Below are positions 1-11,638 of a stretch of 25,000 nucleotides of DNA, one piece after another. This DNA comes from Symbiodinium natans (taxonomy: Eukaryota > Sar > Dinophyceae > Suessiales > Symbiodiniaceae), in the NCBI GenBank assembly GCA_905221605.1, contig CAJNDS010002013.1:1-25000 (forward strand). Direction: 5' to 3'. Positions within the stretch are counted from its first letter, which is position 1; each line of letters starts with the position of its first letter. Under the pieces are notes generated by a model. That model ran no database searches. It worked only from the letters and a program-made list of their open reading frames with translations, and was not told the DNA's origin. Both the position numbers and the translations under genes were made by a program.

Positions 1-1730
1 TAGGGCTTAGGGTTTAGGGCTTCGGGTTTAGGGTTTAGGTTTTCGACTTCAGGCTTCAGGGTTTATGGTCTAAGGAAAGGGGGGGGGGGGCGGCTTCGGA
101 AGGACCCAAGTTTCTAAGGGCTCGGAGCTCTAGTGCGTCTAGATAATCTTCACAAAGGGGTTGTAGGAAGCAAGAATGTGCAAATCTAGTCAGGTCTTGA
201 CAAAGCAAGACCAACCCAACAAAACACGCGCCTCGTCCACGAAGCTTAGGGTTAAGGGTTTAGGGTTTAGGGTTTAGGGCTTAGGGCTTAGGGTTTAGGG
301 TTTAGGGTTTAGGGTTTAGGGTCCCTAAACCCTAAAACCCAAACCCTAAACTCATCGAGACTATAAAGCCGAAGCCCCAAACCCCTCTGAAAAGGGACCT
401 GAATGTGCTAAGCTTCTTTCACCATCCGAGCTCCCCTAAGCCGAAAGCTAAAAAGGGTCCTAAACCCTAAAACCTCAACCCTAAACCCTAAACCCTAAAC
501 TGCCCTAAACCCTAAACCCGAAACCCTATAGACCCTAGACCCTAGACCCTAGACCCTAGACCCTAAACCCTAAACCCTAAACCCTAAACCCTAAACCCTA
601 CTGAGGTCGCGGCCATGGACCAGGAAGGGAGCACCGAGCCGGGCTCTGAAGACAACGTGAGGCCTCTGGCTTTCTCAGGGTTGGGGGTGTTCTAGGGTTT
701 AGGGTTTCGGGTTCAGGAGTATAGGGTTTAGGGTTTAGGGTTTAGGGTTTAAGGTTTAGGGTTAGGGTTTCGGGTTTAGGGTTTAGCGGGCATGAAAACC
801 TGATCCCGATGGGGTCGCGGTTTTTGGGCTACTTGGGGGCTTTCATGCGACCCGGGACCCTAAACCCTAAACCCTATTTAAACCCTAAACCCTAAACCCT
901 AAACCCGAAACCTTGGACCCCTAAGGTGGTCCCTTGAGTTTGGGGACCCTTTTTTTCAGACTCCTAAGGAAACATAAGGGTCACATTAGGAGTATATTCA
1001 GGGAAGCTTTAGGGGTACGGCCTTAGGGGTACGAGTCTTCACCCCCTTGAGTGTTGGGCACCTTAAACCCCAAAACCCTAAGGATTGAATGATTGTCAGG
1101 ACTTGAGGGTTTTCGTGGCTACAGCTTTGGCTTTGGGGTCTTGAGGCAATGGCTTGTTCGAAGGTTCAGGTTTCAGGGCTCTGGGGCAAAAAACCCTAAG
1201 CCCTCTGGGTTGGCCAGCTTGGTACATCCTCTCGGTAGCATCCAAAGTAGCGACCGGAAACGGAAGCAGTCGCATCACTGGCATGCCACCCGCATGTGGG
1301 CATGTGCTATGTGCTCACAATCTGTTGGGTTCTCTTTGTAGCCCCCACCAAGTGGATAGACGCTTAAACGCCTGCAAGGGGGTCCAAGGTCCACACGCTG
1401 TGGAACACAGTGCGCAACGGAGCCTTCAAATGTTATCACGCGCATTTGTCAATTTTGGGGGCTTCTGCGGGTTTGAGTTTCGGAAGCTGAAAAGTAGTCA
1501 CCCGTCACGCTTGCCCTGCCCCTTCCCTGCTTCGCACCATCCGGCAAACAAACGTGCAGGAACACATGCTCAGCAACACATCCTAAACCCTAAACCCGAA
1601 ACCCTAAGCCCTAAGCCCTAAGCCCTAAACCCTAAACCCTAAACCCTAAATCCTAAATCCTAAACCCTAAACCCTAATCCCTAATCCCTAAACCCGAAAC
1701 CCTGAACCCTAAACCCTGAACCCTAACGCA
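1..1730. repeat. Mosaic of interstitial telomere-type repeats
   Basis: Short degenerate arrays of the seven-base telomere motif lie in blocks of alternating orientation. TTTAGGG-type blocks are at about 1-59, 245-321 and 688-788. CCCTAAA-type blocks are at about 322-353, 461-600, 858-912 and 1583-1728. The 461-600 block contains a run of the variant CCCTAGA at about 530-565. Between blocks are 100-500 bp of sequence in which I recognise nothing; open frames there (for example 1093-1621) look non-coding and partly read the repeats. The motif type is that of plants, dinoflagellates and several other alveolates. The interruptions and strand switches say this is interstitial or subtelomeric DNA, not a chromosome end. 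Confidence 0.9.
290..352. repeat. Head-to-head telomere-motif inversion
   Basis: A run of TTTAGGG units meets a run of CCCTAAA units at about 321, leaving only one T between the two arms (TTTAGGG-T-CCCTAAA). The result is a palindrome that could extrude as a hairpin. It resembles the product of fusing or fold-back copying two telomere-motif arrays, which is an inference from the geometry alone. Confidence 0.75.
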
Positions 1731-1821
1731 CTAAATCATCCTTCGCCCTCTGAAGCCTTACACCCCCGAAGCTGGCAAAGCCCGCAACTAAGCCCTTAGA
1801 AGCCACCGTCAACATGGTCAA

Positions 1822-1900
1822 CCCCCCCCCCCCCCCCCCCCCCAACAAAAAAAAAAAATATATATATATATACATATACATATACATGTATATATATATA
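1822..1900. repeat. Poly-C, poly-A and (TA)n low-complexity tract
   Basis: A run of 22 C (1822-1843) is followed by an A-rich run and then alternating TA with CATA interruptions up to about 1900. Long homopolymers like these are prone to length error in assemblies, so the exact lengths should not be trusted. Confidence 0.9.
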
Positions 1901-1935
1901 TGTAAGAGGAACCTTTACGTATCATTTGACCTTTG
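1889..1935 (+). repeat. Left arm of a distant inverted repeat
   Basis: The segment runs from (TA)n through a GGAACCTTTACGTATC-like core to about 1935. It is matched in reverse complement by 13728-13778, with about 25 of 29 core bases identical plus the adjoining (TA)n. Both arms lie at the inner edge of telomere-motif DNA. They either bound the intervening 11.8 kb or are two copies of a small dispersed repeat in opposite orientation. Confidence 0.6.
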
Positions 1936-1949
1936 TCCTTGCCTCCATA

Positions 1950-4520
1950 CTCCAATATAAAGAATTAGAAATTTAGGAATTCAGGCCTTAAGCCGAAAGT
2001 CCAAAATTCCTAATTCCTTGAAATTAGGAATTAATGAATTTAGGAGTTTCGGCTTAAGGCCCGAATTCCTAAATTCCTAAATTCCTGATTCCCCGGAATT
2101 AGGAATTGAGGAATTTAGGAGTTTCGGCTTAAGGCCTGAATTCCTAAATTCCTCAATTCCTAATTCCCGGGAATTAGGAATTTAGGAATTTCGGCTTAAG
2201 GCAAAAACTCATAAATTCCTCAATTCCTAATTCCAGCGGGCCAGAAACCCAGAGGAATTAGAACTTCTGAAATTCCTTGAATTCCTTAAATTCCTAAATT
2301 CCTAATTCCCGGGAATTAGGAATTTAGGAATTTAGGAATTTCGGCTCAAGGCCAGAACTCCTAAATTCCTAAATTCCAAATTCCCGGGAATTAGGAATTT
2401 AGGAATTTAAGGAATTCAAGGAATTTCAGAAGTTCTAATTCCTCTGGGTTTCCGGCCCGCTGGAATTAGGAATTTAGGAATTTAGGAGTTTTGGGCTGTA
2501 GCCGAAATTCCTAAACTCCTAAATTCCTAATTTCCGGGAATTAGGAATTTAGGAGTTTTGGCCTGTAGCCGAAATTCTTAAATTCCTAAATTCTTAATTC
2601 CAGCGGGCCAGAAACCCAGAGGAATTAGAACTTCTGAAATTCCTTGAACTCCTTAAATTCCTAAATTCTAATTGCCGGAAATTAGGAAATTAGGAATTTA
2701 GGAGTTTTGGCCTTGAGCCGAAATTCCTAAATCCCTAAATTCCTACTTTCCGGGTATTAAGAATTTAAGAATTTAAGGAAAGCGGGCCAGAAACCCAGAG
2801 GAATTAGAACTTCTGAAATTCCTTGAGTTCCTTAAATTCCTAAAATCCTAATTCCCGGAAATTAGGAATTTAGGAATTTAGGAGTTTCGGCTAAAGGCCG
2901 CAAATCATAAATTCCTAAATTCCTAATTCCAGCGGGCCGGAAACCCAGAAGAATTAGAACTTCTAAAATTCCTTGAATTCCTTAAATTCCTAAATTCCTA
3001 ATTCCCGGGACTTAGGAATTTAGGAATTTAGGAATTTCTGCTACAGGCCAAAACTCCTAAATTCCTAAAATCCTAATTCCAGCGGGCCGGAAACCCAAAG
3101 GAATTAGAACTTCTGAAAATCCTTGAATTCCTTAAATTTCTAAACTCTTAATTCCCGGGAATTAGGAATTTAGGAATTTAGGAGTTTTGGCCTTGAGCCG
3201 AAATTCCTAAATTCTTAATTCCCGGGAATTAGGAATTTCGGAATTTAAGGAATTCAAGAAATTTCAGAAGTTCTAATTCTTCTGGGTTTCCGGCCCGCTG
3301 GAATTAGGAATTTAGGAATTTAGGAGTTTTGGGCTGTAGCCTTAATTCCTAAATTCCTAATTCCCGGGAATTAGGAATTTAGAAATTTAAGAGTTTTGGG
3401 CTGTAGCTGAAATTCCTAAATTCCTAAATTGCTAATTCCAGCGGGCCGGAAACCCAGAGGAATTAGAACTTCTGAAATTCCTTGAATTCCTTAAATTCCT
3501 AAATTCCTAATTCCCGGAAATTAGGAATTTAGGAATTTAGGAATTTTAGCCTTCAGCCGAAATTCCTAAATTCTTAAATTCCTAATTCCCGGGAATTAGG
3601 AATTTAGGAATTTAAGGAATTCAAGGAATTTCAATTCTTCTGGGTTTCCGGCCCGCTGGAATTAGGAATTTAGGAATTTAGGAGTTTTGGGCCTGTAGCC
3701 GAACTTCCTAAGTTCCTAAATTCCTAATTCCCGGGAATTAAGAATTTAGGAATTTAAGGAATTCAAGGAATTTCAGAAGTTCTAATTCTTCTGGGTTTCC
3801 GGCCTGCTGGAATTAGGAATTTGGGAATTTAGGAGTTTTGGCCTGTAGCCGAAATTCCTAAATTCCTAAATTCCTAATTCCCGGGAATTAGGAATTTAGA
3901 AATTTAAGAGTTTTGGGCTGTAGCTGAAATTCCTAAATTCCTAAATTGCTAATTCCAGCGGGCCGGAAACCCAGAGGAATTAGAACTTCTGAAATTCCTT
4001 GAATTCCTTAAATTCCTAAATTCTTAATTCCCGGAAATTAGGAATTTAGGAATTTAGGAATTTTAGCCTTCAGCCGAAATTCCTAAATTCTTAAATTCCT
4101 AATTCCCGGGAATTAAGAATTTAGAAATTTAAGGAATTCAAGGAATTTCAATTCTTCTGGGTTTCCGGCCCGCTGGAATTAGGAATTTAGGAATTTAGGA
4201 GTTTTGGGCCTGTAGCCGAAATTCCTAAATTCCTAATTCCCGGGAATTAGGAATTTAGGAATTTAAGGAATTCAAGGAATTTCAGAAGTTCTAATTCCTC
4301 TGGGTTTCCGGCCCGCTGAAATTAGCAATTTAAGAGTTTAGGAATTTCGGCTAAAAGCCAAAACTCCTAAATTCCTGCCGGAAACCCAGAAGAATTAGAA
4401 CTTCTGAAATTGCTTGAATTCCTTAAATTCCTAAATTCCTATTTCCTGGGAATTAGGAATTTAGGAATTAAAGAGTTTTTGCCTTCAGCCGAAATTCCTA
4501 AATTTCTAATTCACTGGAAT
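1950..4520. repeat. AT-rich palindromic satellite (ATTCC family)
   Basis: About 2.5 kb is made of permuted copies of AATTCCTAAATTCC and its complement, centred again and again on the perfect palindrome CCTAATTCCCGGGAATTAGG. A second conserved core, AGCGGGCCGGAAACCCAGAG followed by GAATTAGAACTTCTG, occurs on the plus strand near 2227, 2593, 2779, 2930, 3079, 3436 and 3956. It occurs on the minus strand near 2440, 3284, 3640, 3790, 4157 and 4300. A third motif (TTTCGGCTTAAGGC or TTTTGGCCTGTAGCC) sits between palindromes. No open reading frame of interest crosses it. The structure predicts many nested hairpins or cruciforms. I do not recognise the family. Confidence 0.9.
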
Positions 4521-4959
4521 TCGATAATTAAATTCAACAATTATGTCTTAAGATAGTTCAAGTTTATGCCCTTAATTTTATATTGTTGCACGGTGGAGCG
4601 GGCCCGACGAGACCTGAAATCCTCAAACCCTAAACCCTAAAATTTGGCTCATGGGGTTGGGGGTTGATGAAGGGTTGGGCGTTGAGGGATGGAGGGTTGG
4701 GGGTAGGCTTCCCTGGGTGTTCGAGGTTGATGGGCTTAATAGGGTTCCCCTCTTGATGGGGTCTGGGTTGAGGGTTAGGGTTCAGGGCTGTGTTGGGGCT
4801 CTGAGCCTCACTCAAGTCAACCTTTGGCTTCGGGGCGCAAGAGCATGACTCATCTCAGCGCCTGGCCTTAAGCCGAGATTCCTAAATTCCTAACTTCCTG
4901 AAATTAGGAGTCTTATCAGAAAAGCCTAGCCTCAAAACATCTCAAAATTAAAAGAATCA
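4521..4959. other. Spacer with a G-rich stretch, no gene seen
   Basis: After an AT-rich end of the satellite comes a short CCCTAAA patch (4621-4641) and then a G-rich, pyrimidine-poor stretch (about 4645-4810) of GGGTTGGGG-like motifs resembling degraded telomere repeat. Open frames on both strands here (about 4630-4848) are repeat-derived and show no protein-like features. Nothing else is recognised. Confidence 0.6.
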
Positions 4960-5720
4960 CGAAGGACAAAATCTGCCTGGATCTACGTGCCACTTTTTTT
5001 GCAAGAAGCAGCGACGCGTAGATCCAGGCAGATTGTGTCCATGGTGTTTTCTCAAAAAACACGACGGACAAAATCTGCCTGGATCTACGCCCCACTTTTT
5101 TTGTAAGAAACAGCCCCGCGTAGATCCAGGCAGATTTTGTCCATGGTGTTTTCTCAAAAAACACGAAGGACATAATCTGCCTGGGTCTGCGCGTCACTTT
5201 TTTTGTAAGAAACAGCGCCGCGTAGATCCAGGCAGATTTTGTCCATGGTGTTTTTTCAAATAGATCCAGGCAGATTGTGTCCATGGTGTTTTCTCAAAAA
5301 ACACGACGGACAAAATCTGCCTGGATCTACGCCCCACTTTTTTTGCAAGAAGCAGCGACGCGTAGATCCAGGCAGATTGTGTCCATGGTGTTTTCTCAAA
5401 AAACACGACGGACAAAATCTGCCTGGATCTACGCCCCACTTTTTTTGTAAGAAACAGCCCCGCGTAGATCCAGGCAGATTTTGTCCATGGTGTTTTCTCA
5501 AAAAACACGAAGGACATAATCTGCCTGGGTCTGCGCGTCACTTTTTTTGTAAGAAACAGCGCCGCGTAGATCCAGGCAGATTTTGTCCATGGTGTTTTTT
5601 CAAATAGATCCAGGCATATTTTTGTCTCTGGTGTTTTCTCAAAAAAACGACGGACAAAATCTGCCTGGATCTACGCGCCACGGTTTTTGTAAGAATACAG
5701 CCCTGCGTGGAATCCTGGGA
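4960..5720. repeat. Tandem array of perfect hairpins, 102-bp units
   Basis: Each unit has the arm GGACAAAATCTGCCTGGATC, continuing to TACGC, then a loop of about 26 bases (CCACTTTTTTTGTAAGAAACAG-like). The reverse-complement arm follows, ending GATTTTGTCC, and then a CATGGTGTTTTCTCAAAAAA linker. Units start near 4960, 5061, 5163, 5303, 5405, 5507 and 5648. Three units plus one partial unit (5261-5282, again 5605-5630) form a higher-order repeat of 344 bp that occurs twice (5061 to 5405; 5163 to 5507). The last unit decays toward 5720. Because the arms are palindromic, both strands give similar-looking open frames; these are not genes. The type of repeat (satellite or amplified miniature transposon) is not recognised. 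Confidence 0.9.
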
Positions 5721-6107
5721 CGACCTTTCCCCCCCCCAGGATGTAAACTATTCAAAATATTCAACCTATCTAAATTATTTAAGTTCTTTAAACTCGGTGG
5801 AAATTAAATAATTAAAAATTAGATATTTTAAGTCGTGGGGAGGGCCTTGGAGAGGGAGGCACAATTTACATAATTTAAAGAAATAATATATTTGGGGAAC
5901 ACAGTTATTTAAATTATTTGAATTAGAGGGAATTTATGTATTTTAAAAATTCAAATAATTTTACAGAATTTGAATCCTGGGGAGCCCAGTTATTCAAAAT
6001 TATTTAAGCTATTCATATTCGGGTGGAAATGCCCGTTAAAACAATTTTGAAAGCCAGAGGTTTTTGTTAAGTTTTTAAGGGTAGTAAGAGATTTTACAAA
6101 TTGATGA
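5721..6107. other. AT-rich spacer, no gene seen
   Basis: An AT-rich stretch with recurrent ATTATTTAA-like words and two short GC islands (around 5835-5860 and 5975-5990). There is no coding signal and no RNA gene that I can recognise. Confidence 0.6.
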
Positions 6108-9100
6108 GGACAGTGTCCTTCCGAGTCCTTACGCAGAATATTTGTTTCTTTGCAATTTTCAAGGGTTTTAAAAGAATGCAAGGGGCCTTTTCAAATCTTA
6201 AGGGGCCTCTGTGGCATATCGGTTAAGTGTCAACAATCTTCGCGTGAAAAAATCCTCCGAGTTGTTTCTCCTGAAAAGAAAGGGAAAAACACCCTCAAAT
6301 TCGGCTGGAGTCCCTTGAATTTAGGTCTGACTCCCTTGAAATCCCTGGACATCATCTTTTTTCCTTCCCGTTCCCCTGATGTTTTGTCCAAGGGAAGCGT
6401 TTTTTTTTCACTCTGAAATCTCCCAGGCGCTCGATTGCTGAAGCGAAACGAAGATGCTTTGGTCCTAACCCTTAGACGAATAAGGTTTAGGAATAGGGTT
6501 AGGCTTAAGCATTAAACGAACAAGCTTCAGCCATAAGGCTCGCGGCCCTCCCCCCCTCTCCCGCAACCTCGTACCCAAGTGCGTGGTTTAGGAATCTAGA
6601 ATTATTAGACCTCAGTGTCCGGCGCAAAACCTCAAACAAAGAAGGTTCATGCACACGTTTTGGCCTGAAACGTTAAAAGAATAGGTTTAGGAACAAACAA
6701 ATTGGAATGGACAGGGTCCTTCCGAGTCCTTCCCCAGAATATTTGTTTCTTTGCAATTTTCAAGGGTTTTAAAAGAATGCAAGGGGCCTCTTCAAATCTT
6801 AAGTGGCCTCTGCGGCACATTCGTTAAGTATCAACAATCTTCGCGTGAAAAAATTCCCCGGAGTTGTTTCTCCTGAAGAAACGGAAAAAACACCCTCAAA
6901 CTCGGCTGGAGTCTCTTGAGTTTCGGCCTGATTCCCTTGAAATTCTTGGACATCCTCTTTTTCCCCTCGATTTTGAAGAAGCCCCTTGAGTTTTTCGCCG
7001 CTTCGATTCCCGTTCCCCTGATGTTTTGTCCAAGGGAAGCGTTTTTTTTTCACTCTGAAATCTCCCAGGCGCTCGATTGCTGAAGCGAAACGAAGATGCT
7101 TTGGTCCTAACCCTTAGACGAATAAGGTTTAGGAATAGGGTTAGGCTTAAGCATTAAACGAACAAGCTTCAGCCATAAGGCTCGCGCCCCTCCCCCCCTC
7201 TCCCGCAACCTCGTACCCAAGTGCGTGGTTTAGGAATCTAGAATTATTAGACCTCAGTGTCCGGCGCAAAACCTCAAACAAAGAAGGTTCATGCACACGT
7301 TTTGGCCTGAAACGTGAAAAGAATAGGTTTAGGAACAAACAAATTGGAATGGACAGGGTCCTTCCGAGTCCTTCCCCAGAATATTTGTTTCTTTGCAATT
7401 TTCAAGGGTTTTAAAAGAATGCAAGGGGCCTTTTCAAATCTTAAGTGGCCTCTGTGGCATATTCGTTAAGTATCAACAATCTTCGCATGAAAAGAATCCT
7501 CCGAGTTGTTTCTCCTGAAGAAAAGGAAAAAACACCCTCAAACTCGGCTGGAGTCTCTTGAGTTTCGGCCTGATTCCCTTGAAATTCTTGGACATCCTCT
7601 TTTTCCCCTCGATTTTGAAGAAGCCCCTTGAGTTTTTCGCCGCTTCGATTCCCGTTCCCCTGATGTTTTGTCCAAGGGAAGCGTTTTTTTTTCACTCTGA
7701 AATCTCCCAGGCGCTCGATTGCTGAAGCGAAACGAAGATGCTTTGGTCCTAACCCTTAGACGAATAAGGTTTAGGAATAGGGTTAGGCTTAAGCATTAAA
7801 CGAACAAGCTTCAGCCATAAGGCTCGCGCCCCTCCCCCCCTCTCCCGCAACCTCGTACCCAAGTGCGTGGTTTAGGAATCTAGAATTATTAGACCTCAGT
7901 GTCCAGCGCAAAACCTCAAACAAAGAAGGTTCATGCACACGTTTTGGCCTGAAACGTGAAAAGAATAGGTTTAGGAACAAACAAATTGGAATGGACAGGG
8001 TCCTTCCGAGTCCTTCCCCAGAATATTTGTTTCTTTGCAATTTTCAAGGGTTTTAAAAGAATGCAAGGGGCCTTTTCAAATCTTAAGTGGCCTCTGTGGC
8101 ATATTCGTTAAGTATCAACAATCTTCGCATGAAAAGAATCCTCCGAGTTGTTTCTCCTGAAGAAAAGGAAAAAACACCCTCAAACTCGGCTGGAGTCTCT
8201 TGAGTTTCGGCCTGATTCCCTTGAAATTCTTGGACATCCTCTTTTTCCCCTCGATTTTGAAGAAGCCCCTTGAGTTTTTCGCCGCTTCGATTCCCGTTCC
8301 CCTGATGTTTTGTCCAAGGGAAGCGTTTTTGTCTTCACTCTGAAATCTCCCAGGCGCTCGATTGCTTAAGCGAAACGAAGATGCTTTGGTCCTAACCCTT
8401 AGACGAATAAGGTTTAGGAATAGGGTTAGGCTTAAGCATTAAACGAACAAGCTTCAGCCATAAGGCTCGCGGCCCTCCCCCCCTCTCCCGCAACCTCGTA
8501 CCCAAGTGCGTGGTTTAGGAATCTAGAATTCATAGACCTCAGTGTCCGGCGCAAAACCTCAAACAAAGAAGGTTCATGCACACGTTTTGGCCTGAAACGT
8601 TAAAAGAATAGGTTTAGGAACAAACAAATTGGAATGGACAGGGTCCTTCCGAGTCCTTCCCCAGAATATTTGTTTCTTTGCAATTTTCAAGGGTTTTAAA
8701 AGAATGCAAGGGGCCTTTTCAAATCTTAAGTGGCCTCTGTGGCATATTCGTTAAGTATCAACAATCTTCGCATGAAAAACCCTCCGAGTTGTTTCTCCTG
8801 AAGAAAAGGAAAAATACCCTCAAACTCGGCTGGAGTCTCTTGAGTTTCGGCCTGATTCCGTTGAAATTCTTGGACATCCTCTTCTTCCCCTCGATTTTGA
8901 AGAAGCCCCTTGAGTTTTTTGCCGCTTCGATTCCCGTTCCCCTGATGTTTTGTCCAAGGGAAGCGTTTTTTTTCACTCTGAAATCTCCCAGGTGCTCGAT
9001 TGCTGAAGCGAAACGAATATGCTTTGGTCCTAACCCTTAGACGAATAAGGTTTAGGAATAGGGTTAGGCTTAAGCATTAAACGAACAAGCTTCAGCCATA

Positions 9101-9261
9101 AGGCTCGCGCCCCTCCCCCCCTCTCCCGCAACCTCGTCGTGCCCAGGCGCGTGGTTTAGGAATCTAGAATTATTAGACCTCAGCGTCCGGCGCAAAACCT
9201 CAAACAAAGAAGGTTCATGCGTATGTTTTGGCCTGCAACGTTAAAAGAATAGGTTTAGGAA
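6108..9261. repeat. Tandem array of five ~642-bp units
   Basis: Copies begin at the GGACAG(G/T)GTCCTTCCGAG boundary at 6108, 6709, 7351, 7993 and 8636, giving spacings of 601, 642, 642 and 643; the last copy decays at about 9261. The copies are nearly identical. The first lacks about 41 bp present in the others near 6970, a deletion between short TCGATT-type repeats. Each unit has a telomere-like dyad (CCTAACCC ... GGGTTAGG, for example near 7107-7145). Minus-strand frames of 83-84 codons recur in the units but look like neither a known family nor a conserved gene. No 5S rRNA, spliced-leader or tRNA sequence is recognisable, so this is best called a satellite-like tandem repeat. Confidence 0.9.
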
Positions 9262-10180
9262 GGCAATGTCCCAAAACTACAGAAGCATGCGTACAGCTTG
9301 GAATAGGGTTCCACCCTAGCCTTAATCGAATACGGTGCTTAGAAATCTAAACGTAAGAAAAATGGGTAGGGTTTATGAGATATTTATTTGTGATTATTGG
9401 GGATAATTCATGTGTGAGAAATGATAATTGTTTTCGGTGACCCTTTGGGAAACATTGAAATGACAACCATGTGCTTGCGAGCAAATCGGGCTTGTGGGAA
9501 GGCCCAGAACCCAGATACTTGCTCACAATATTCTCGCTGCCCCGGGGTTACATACAAAAACACCAATGCCCTCAAATACTTCCTAGTCTTTCGGTTTAGG
9601 ATTACCGCCCTTTCCTCTCCATTTCTTTATTTGATATACAATACAGACACGCTACATACCTACACGATGTGGGTAGAAATTCCTAGCTGTTCATGCAACA
9701 CATACATCCTATATACCTGTGCGACGCGTTAGAAATTCTACCTTTTCACACAACGCATATACTCTTCGTTTTTTTGGAAAGAACACGAGGGACGAAGAGA
9801 CCGAAGAGAAAGGACCTTCTCTTCCCATTTTCCTCATCAAAAGGAAAAAGAAAATATCTGGATAGAATTGGAAGAGAGAAGAGAGCGATGGAAAAGCAAT
9901 GAGAAGCAAGAAGGATAGCCTTTTCAGTCTATATAATGTTTTCTTCTTCTGATCGTTTGTTCTCTTGTCTTCGGTTTGTGCCTTGCCTTCCGCTTTTCCT
10001 TTGAAGAAGACAGAAAGGAAAGGGTGCGAATGGAGTTTCCTTTGCACGCTTTGATGAGAGGAACACGTAAAGAAGAGAAGAGAAAAGAAGAGAAGACATG
10101 GAGACTGAGGACAGGGGGGGCTTCTTCCTCCTCTGACCTATCCATTTTCTGAATAAGATAAGAGAGAAGCGCTCTTGTCC
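9262..10180. other. Single-copy spacer, no gene recognised
   Basis: No repeat structure is evident until purine/pyrimidine-skewed DNA begins near 9780. A 103-codon plus-strand frame (9421-9732) has no motif that I recognise and a composition like random AT-rich sequence, so it is not called as a gene. From 9780 onward, AAGAGA and TCTTC words dominate. Confidence 0.5.
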
Positions 10181-10725
10181 ATTCTTTGTTGTGCAGTCTC
10201 TTCCTCTCCCGCTGAATGAGAAAAGAAAAGAGCAAGGCCACCGAAAAGGGACAAGGAGAACTTCTTCTTCGTTTCTTTAGCAGTTCCCTTGAGTTTCCTA
10301 AGCAAAAAAGAACAGAAGACCTGGGAACGCAGGAGAGAAAGAAAGCAAAGAGAGAGTGTAAGGGCACTCAGCGGCCTCCCTTCTTGCCACGAACAAAAAC
10401 AATCCATCCTCCCCTCTTTTCCCGTCCATGCACTTCTCTTTTCCTTGTCCTCTTGTGTATTCATTTGTCACGTGTAAAAGAAAGCAAAGAAGAGAGAGGA
10501 GAGATAAGAAAGACGAGAGAGCATGATGGTGGCGAGATTCATGTGTATTCTTGCATGTTCAGTTTTCCTGCTGTAAGAAAAGCGCAACAGAAGTGGGAAA
10601 ACAAAGACGAGGCAGGATGAGTAGTGAGTGAAATTGGCGTCTTGCATATGTATTTGTCTTTCTGTAACGAGATAGACTACAGAACAGGGATAAGAGGGCA
10701 GAGGGAATTTCTTCGCCCTGTCGCA

Positions 10726-10886
10726 TTCCTTTCTTCCAGACGAGAAGCAAATGGATAAGACAAGATGGAAAGAGACATTCTTTGCTTCGCTGCAGATTGT
10801 GGGAAGAAAACAATGAGTTTAGAATCCAACACAGTAGACTGCTTGGGGAACAAGGCTTCCCTTTGCTCTTTTTGTGAAAGTCGGGC
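10726..10886 (+). repeat. 161-bp block, inverted in the other duplicate
   Basis: This block matches the reverse complement of 12731-12891 at 160 of 161 positions by my reading. The sequences on either side of it (ending TTCTTCGC on the left, starting AAAGAAGAGAGA on the right) are in the same orientation in both copies. One copy has therefore had the block flipped in place. Confidence 0.85.
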
Positions 10887-10887
10887 A

Positions 10888-10998
<111 letters not shown>

Positions 10999-11638
10999 AG
11001 AGAGAGAAGAGAGAGAAAGCACAGGATGAAGGTAGGAGATGATCTGCAAGAAGAGAGCTGATAAAGATCGAGAAGAGAGGAGAGGGAGTTTCTTCTTCTT
11101 CCGCTTATGTATCCGTTGTTTTTTTCCAAGCATTCCTTGCTGTTTCCCTTCTACTGCGTCTTCCTCTCTTGCTGACTGAGAAAAGACAAGATTCTTAAGA
11201 TCAAGGACAGCGGAAGGGACAGGGAAACCTTTTTCGCATTTCTTATCTGTCCCTTTGAATCTCCTCAAACCATGAACAGAAGACATAGGCACGCAGGAGA
11301 GAAAGAAGGCAAATTAGAGCGAACACAGCAAATTAACCCTGCTCCAGGGGGAGAGGGAGCCCCTTTCTGCAACTCACAAAACAATGTTTTCTTCCCTCTC
11401 TCTGATAGTCCATTTGCTTCTTTTTGACCTGTCTTATTTTGCCTGTAAGAGAAGACAAGCACTCGGGTCAGCTCCTTGTCGTTTTCTCCCAGTTGTCTCT
11501 TCATGTCTTTTTGTGTATTCATTTGTTTCGTATGCAAGAAAAGAGCCAAAGCAGACGGAAAAGCGAGGAGTGCGTTTCCTCCCAGTCTTATGCGCTCATT
11601 CTTCTCAATAAGATAATAGAGAGAAGCACTCTGGTTCA

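Noticed and set aside
1-60. True chromosome end at the start of the window
   Set aside because: The repeats are degenerate, short and change strand; unique sequence follows within 60 bp.
2338-2350. TTTCGGCTCAAGG resembling part of the dinoflagellate spliced leader
   Set aside because: Other copies of the satellite read TTTCGGCTTAAGGC, the upstream spliced-leader bases are missing, and the match looks accidental.
4916-5607. Overlapping open frames on both strands with KKHDGQNLPGST-like repeats
   Set aside because: They arise because palindromic tandem repeats read alike on both strands; there is no independent coding signal.
4960-5720. Regularly spaced repeats that might suggest a CRISPR array
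   Set aside because: The units are long palindromes with conserved loops and no unique spacers, and the context is eukaryotic.
6208-6232. GGCATATCGGTTAAGTG resembling a tRNA A box in the 642-bp unit
   Set aside because: No B box at a proper distance, no cloverleaf, and the other copies change the key bases.
7147-8040. Repeated 83-84-codon minus-strand frames as a tandem gene family
   Set aside because: They recur only because the DNA unit is duplicated; the first and last units disrupt them and no domain is seen.
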